From FEN-987 sp035524675 (GTDB lineage Archaea; Thermoproteota; Bathyarchaeia; 40CM-2-53-6), in assembly GCA_035524675.1 (NCBI GenBank), contig DATKOK010000099.1, positions 1 through 5,421 on the forward strand: DNA of 5,421 nucleotides. The letters run 5' to 3'. The notes under the pieces were generated by a model that saw nothing but the letters and a program-made list of their open reading frames with translations, ran no database searches and had not been told where the DNA came from. This document shows, in pieces, positions 5,168-5,421 of this stretch (the first letter of the stretch is position 1; each line of letters starts with the position of its first letter). The position numbers and the translations under genes were made by a program.

Positions 5168-5421
5168 ATGGACACATTTGACTGCATCAGAACCAAACTG
5201 GACGTACGTGAGTTCGATTCGGCGCGCAGGGTTCCTGCAGAGGCTAAAATGAAGATTCTTGAAGCTGCACGACTCACAGGCAGTGGGATGAACAGTCAGC
5301 ACTGGCGGTTCATCCTAGTCCAGACACCAGAACGGTTGAAAATGTTAGCTGACGACAGCTCCACCGGAAGCTGGGTGCGAGGCGCCAACTTCGCCGTAAT
5401 CGTCCTAACCCCGCAGAAGTA
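5168..5421 (+). CDS. Nitroreductase family FMN-dependent oxidoreductase, 5' part
   Basis: The first 84 residues of a nitroreductase-fold protein, which uses FMN and NAD(P)H to reduce a nitro, quinone, flavin or halogenated substrate in the cytoplasm. Seen: the N-terminal arm CIRTKLDVREFDSARRVPAE (6-25), where the Arg8-Thr9-Lys10 segment corresponds to the FMN-phosphate-binding R-S-x-R region. It is followed by helix KILEAARLTGSG (29-40), then MNSQHWRFILVQT (41-53), the family's S-x-N-x-Q-x-W-x-F signature, then a strand ANFAVIVLT (73-81). Family members are usually about 170-220 residues, so more than half lies beyond the right edge. The ATG at 5168 is chosen because the family motif starts a few residues in. 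It is the only plus-strand gene and diverges from the microprotein gene across 185 bases. The substrate cannot be told. Confidence 0.92.
   Translation, partial: MDTFDCIRTKLDVREFDSARRVPAEAKMKILEAARLTGSGMNSQHWRFILVQTPERLKMLADDSSTGSWVRGANFAVIVLTPQK

Noticed and set aside
5096..5302. Minus-strand 68-codon frame at the right end
   Set aside because: It is antisense to the nitroreductase start, which shows family motifs, and covers the inverted repeat.
1..5421. CRISPR array, insertion sequence ends or tandem repeats
   Set aside because: No regularly spaced direct repeats, transposase motifs or flanking target duplications were seen.

Overview
The window most likely comes from an archaeon, probably a Nitrososphaeria (Thaumarchaeota) lineage. 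The grounds are TATA-box-like elements 22-37 bases before several starts, little leader between box and start codon for most genes, a 37-residue cysteine-rich zinc-finger microprotein of a kind common in archaea, and a nitroreductase fragment that reads like archaeal members from memory. This assignment is inference; no ribosomal or housekeeping marker is present.

Layout from left to right. Positions 1-838 (minus) hold most of a GT-B family 4 glycosyltransferase whose C-terminal end lies beyond the left edge. Positions 839-1137 are non-coding, with inverted repeats and a possible promoter. Positions 1138-1404 (minus) encode a small two-helix membrane protein with a GTG start and a good Shine-Dalgarno sequence. 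Positions 1537-1998 (minus) encode a four-helix membrane protein resembling the YjdF/DUF2238 type. Positions 2038-4686 (minus) form a tight two-gene unit: a 116-residue protein with a leader-like DPxxxL segment, followed with no spacer by a 765-residue multidomain protein. The larger protein looks like a lipid-binding (TULIP-like) fold interrupted by a glycine-zipper membrane segment, with small beta domains at its C-terminal end. Positions 4869-4982 (minus) encode the zinc-finger microprotein. Positions 5168-5421 (plus) begin a nitroreductase that runs off the right edge, read divergently from everything else.

The 116/765 pair is the best candidate for an undescribed system. Adjacency and a TAG-ATG junction inside a Shine-Dalgarno context imply coupled, stoichiometric production. 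The large protein has no signal peptide but carries a membrane-insertion-type helix, and the small partner could act as its chaperone, leader or tether. The neighbouring membrane proteins and glycosyltransferase point to a cell-envelope neighbourhood, but several genes appear to have their own promoters, so a single operon is not claimed. Short inverted repeats next to the TATA-like boxes of three genes suggest individual regulation.
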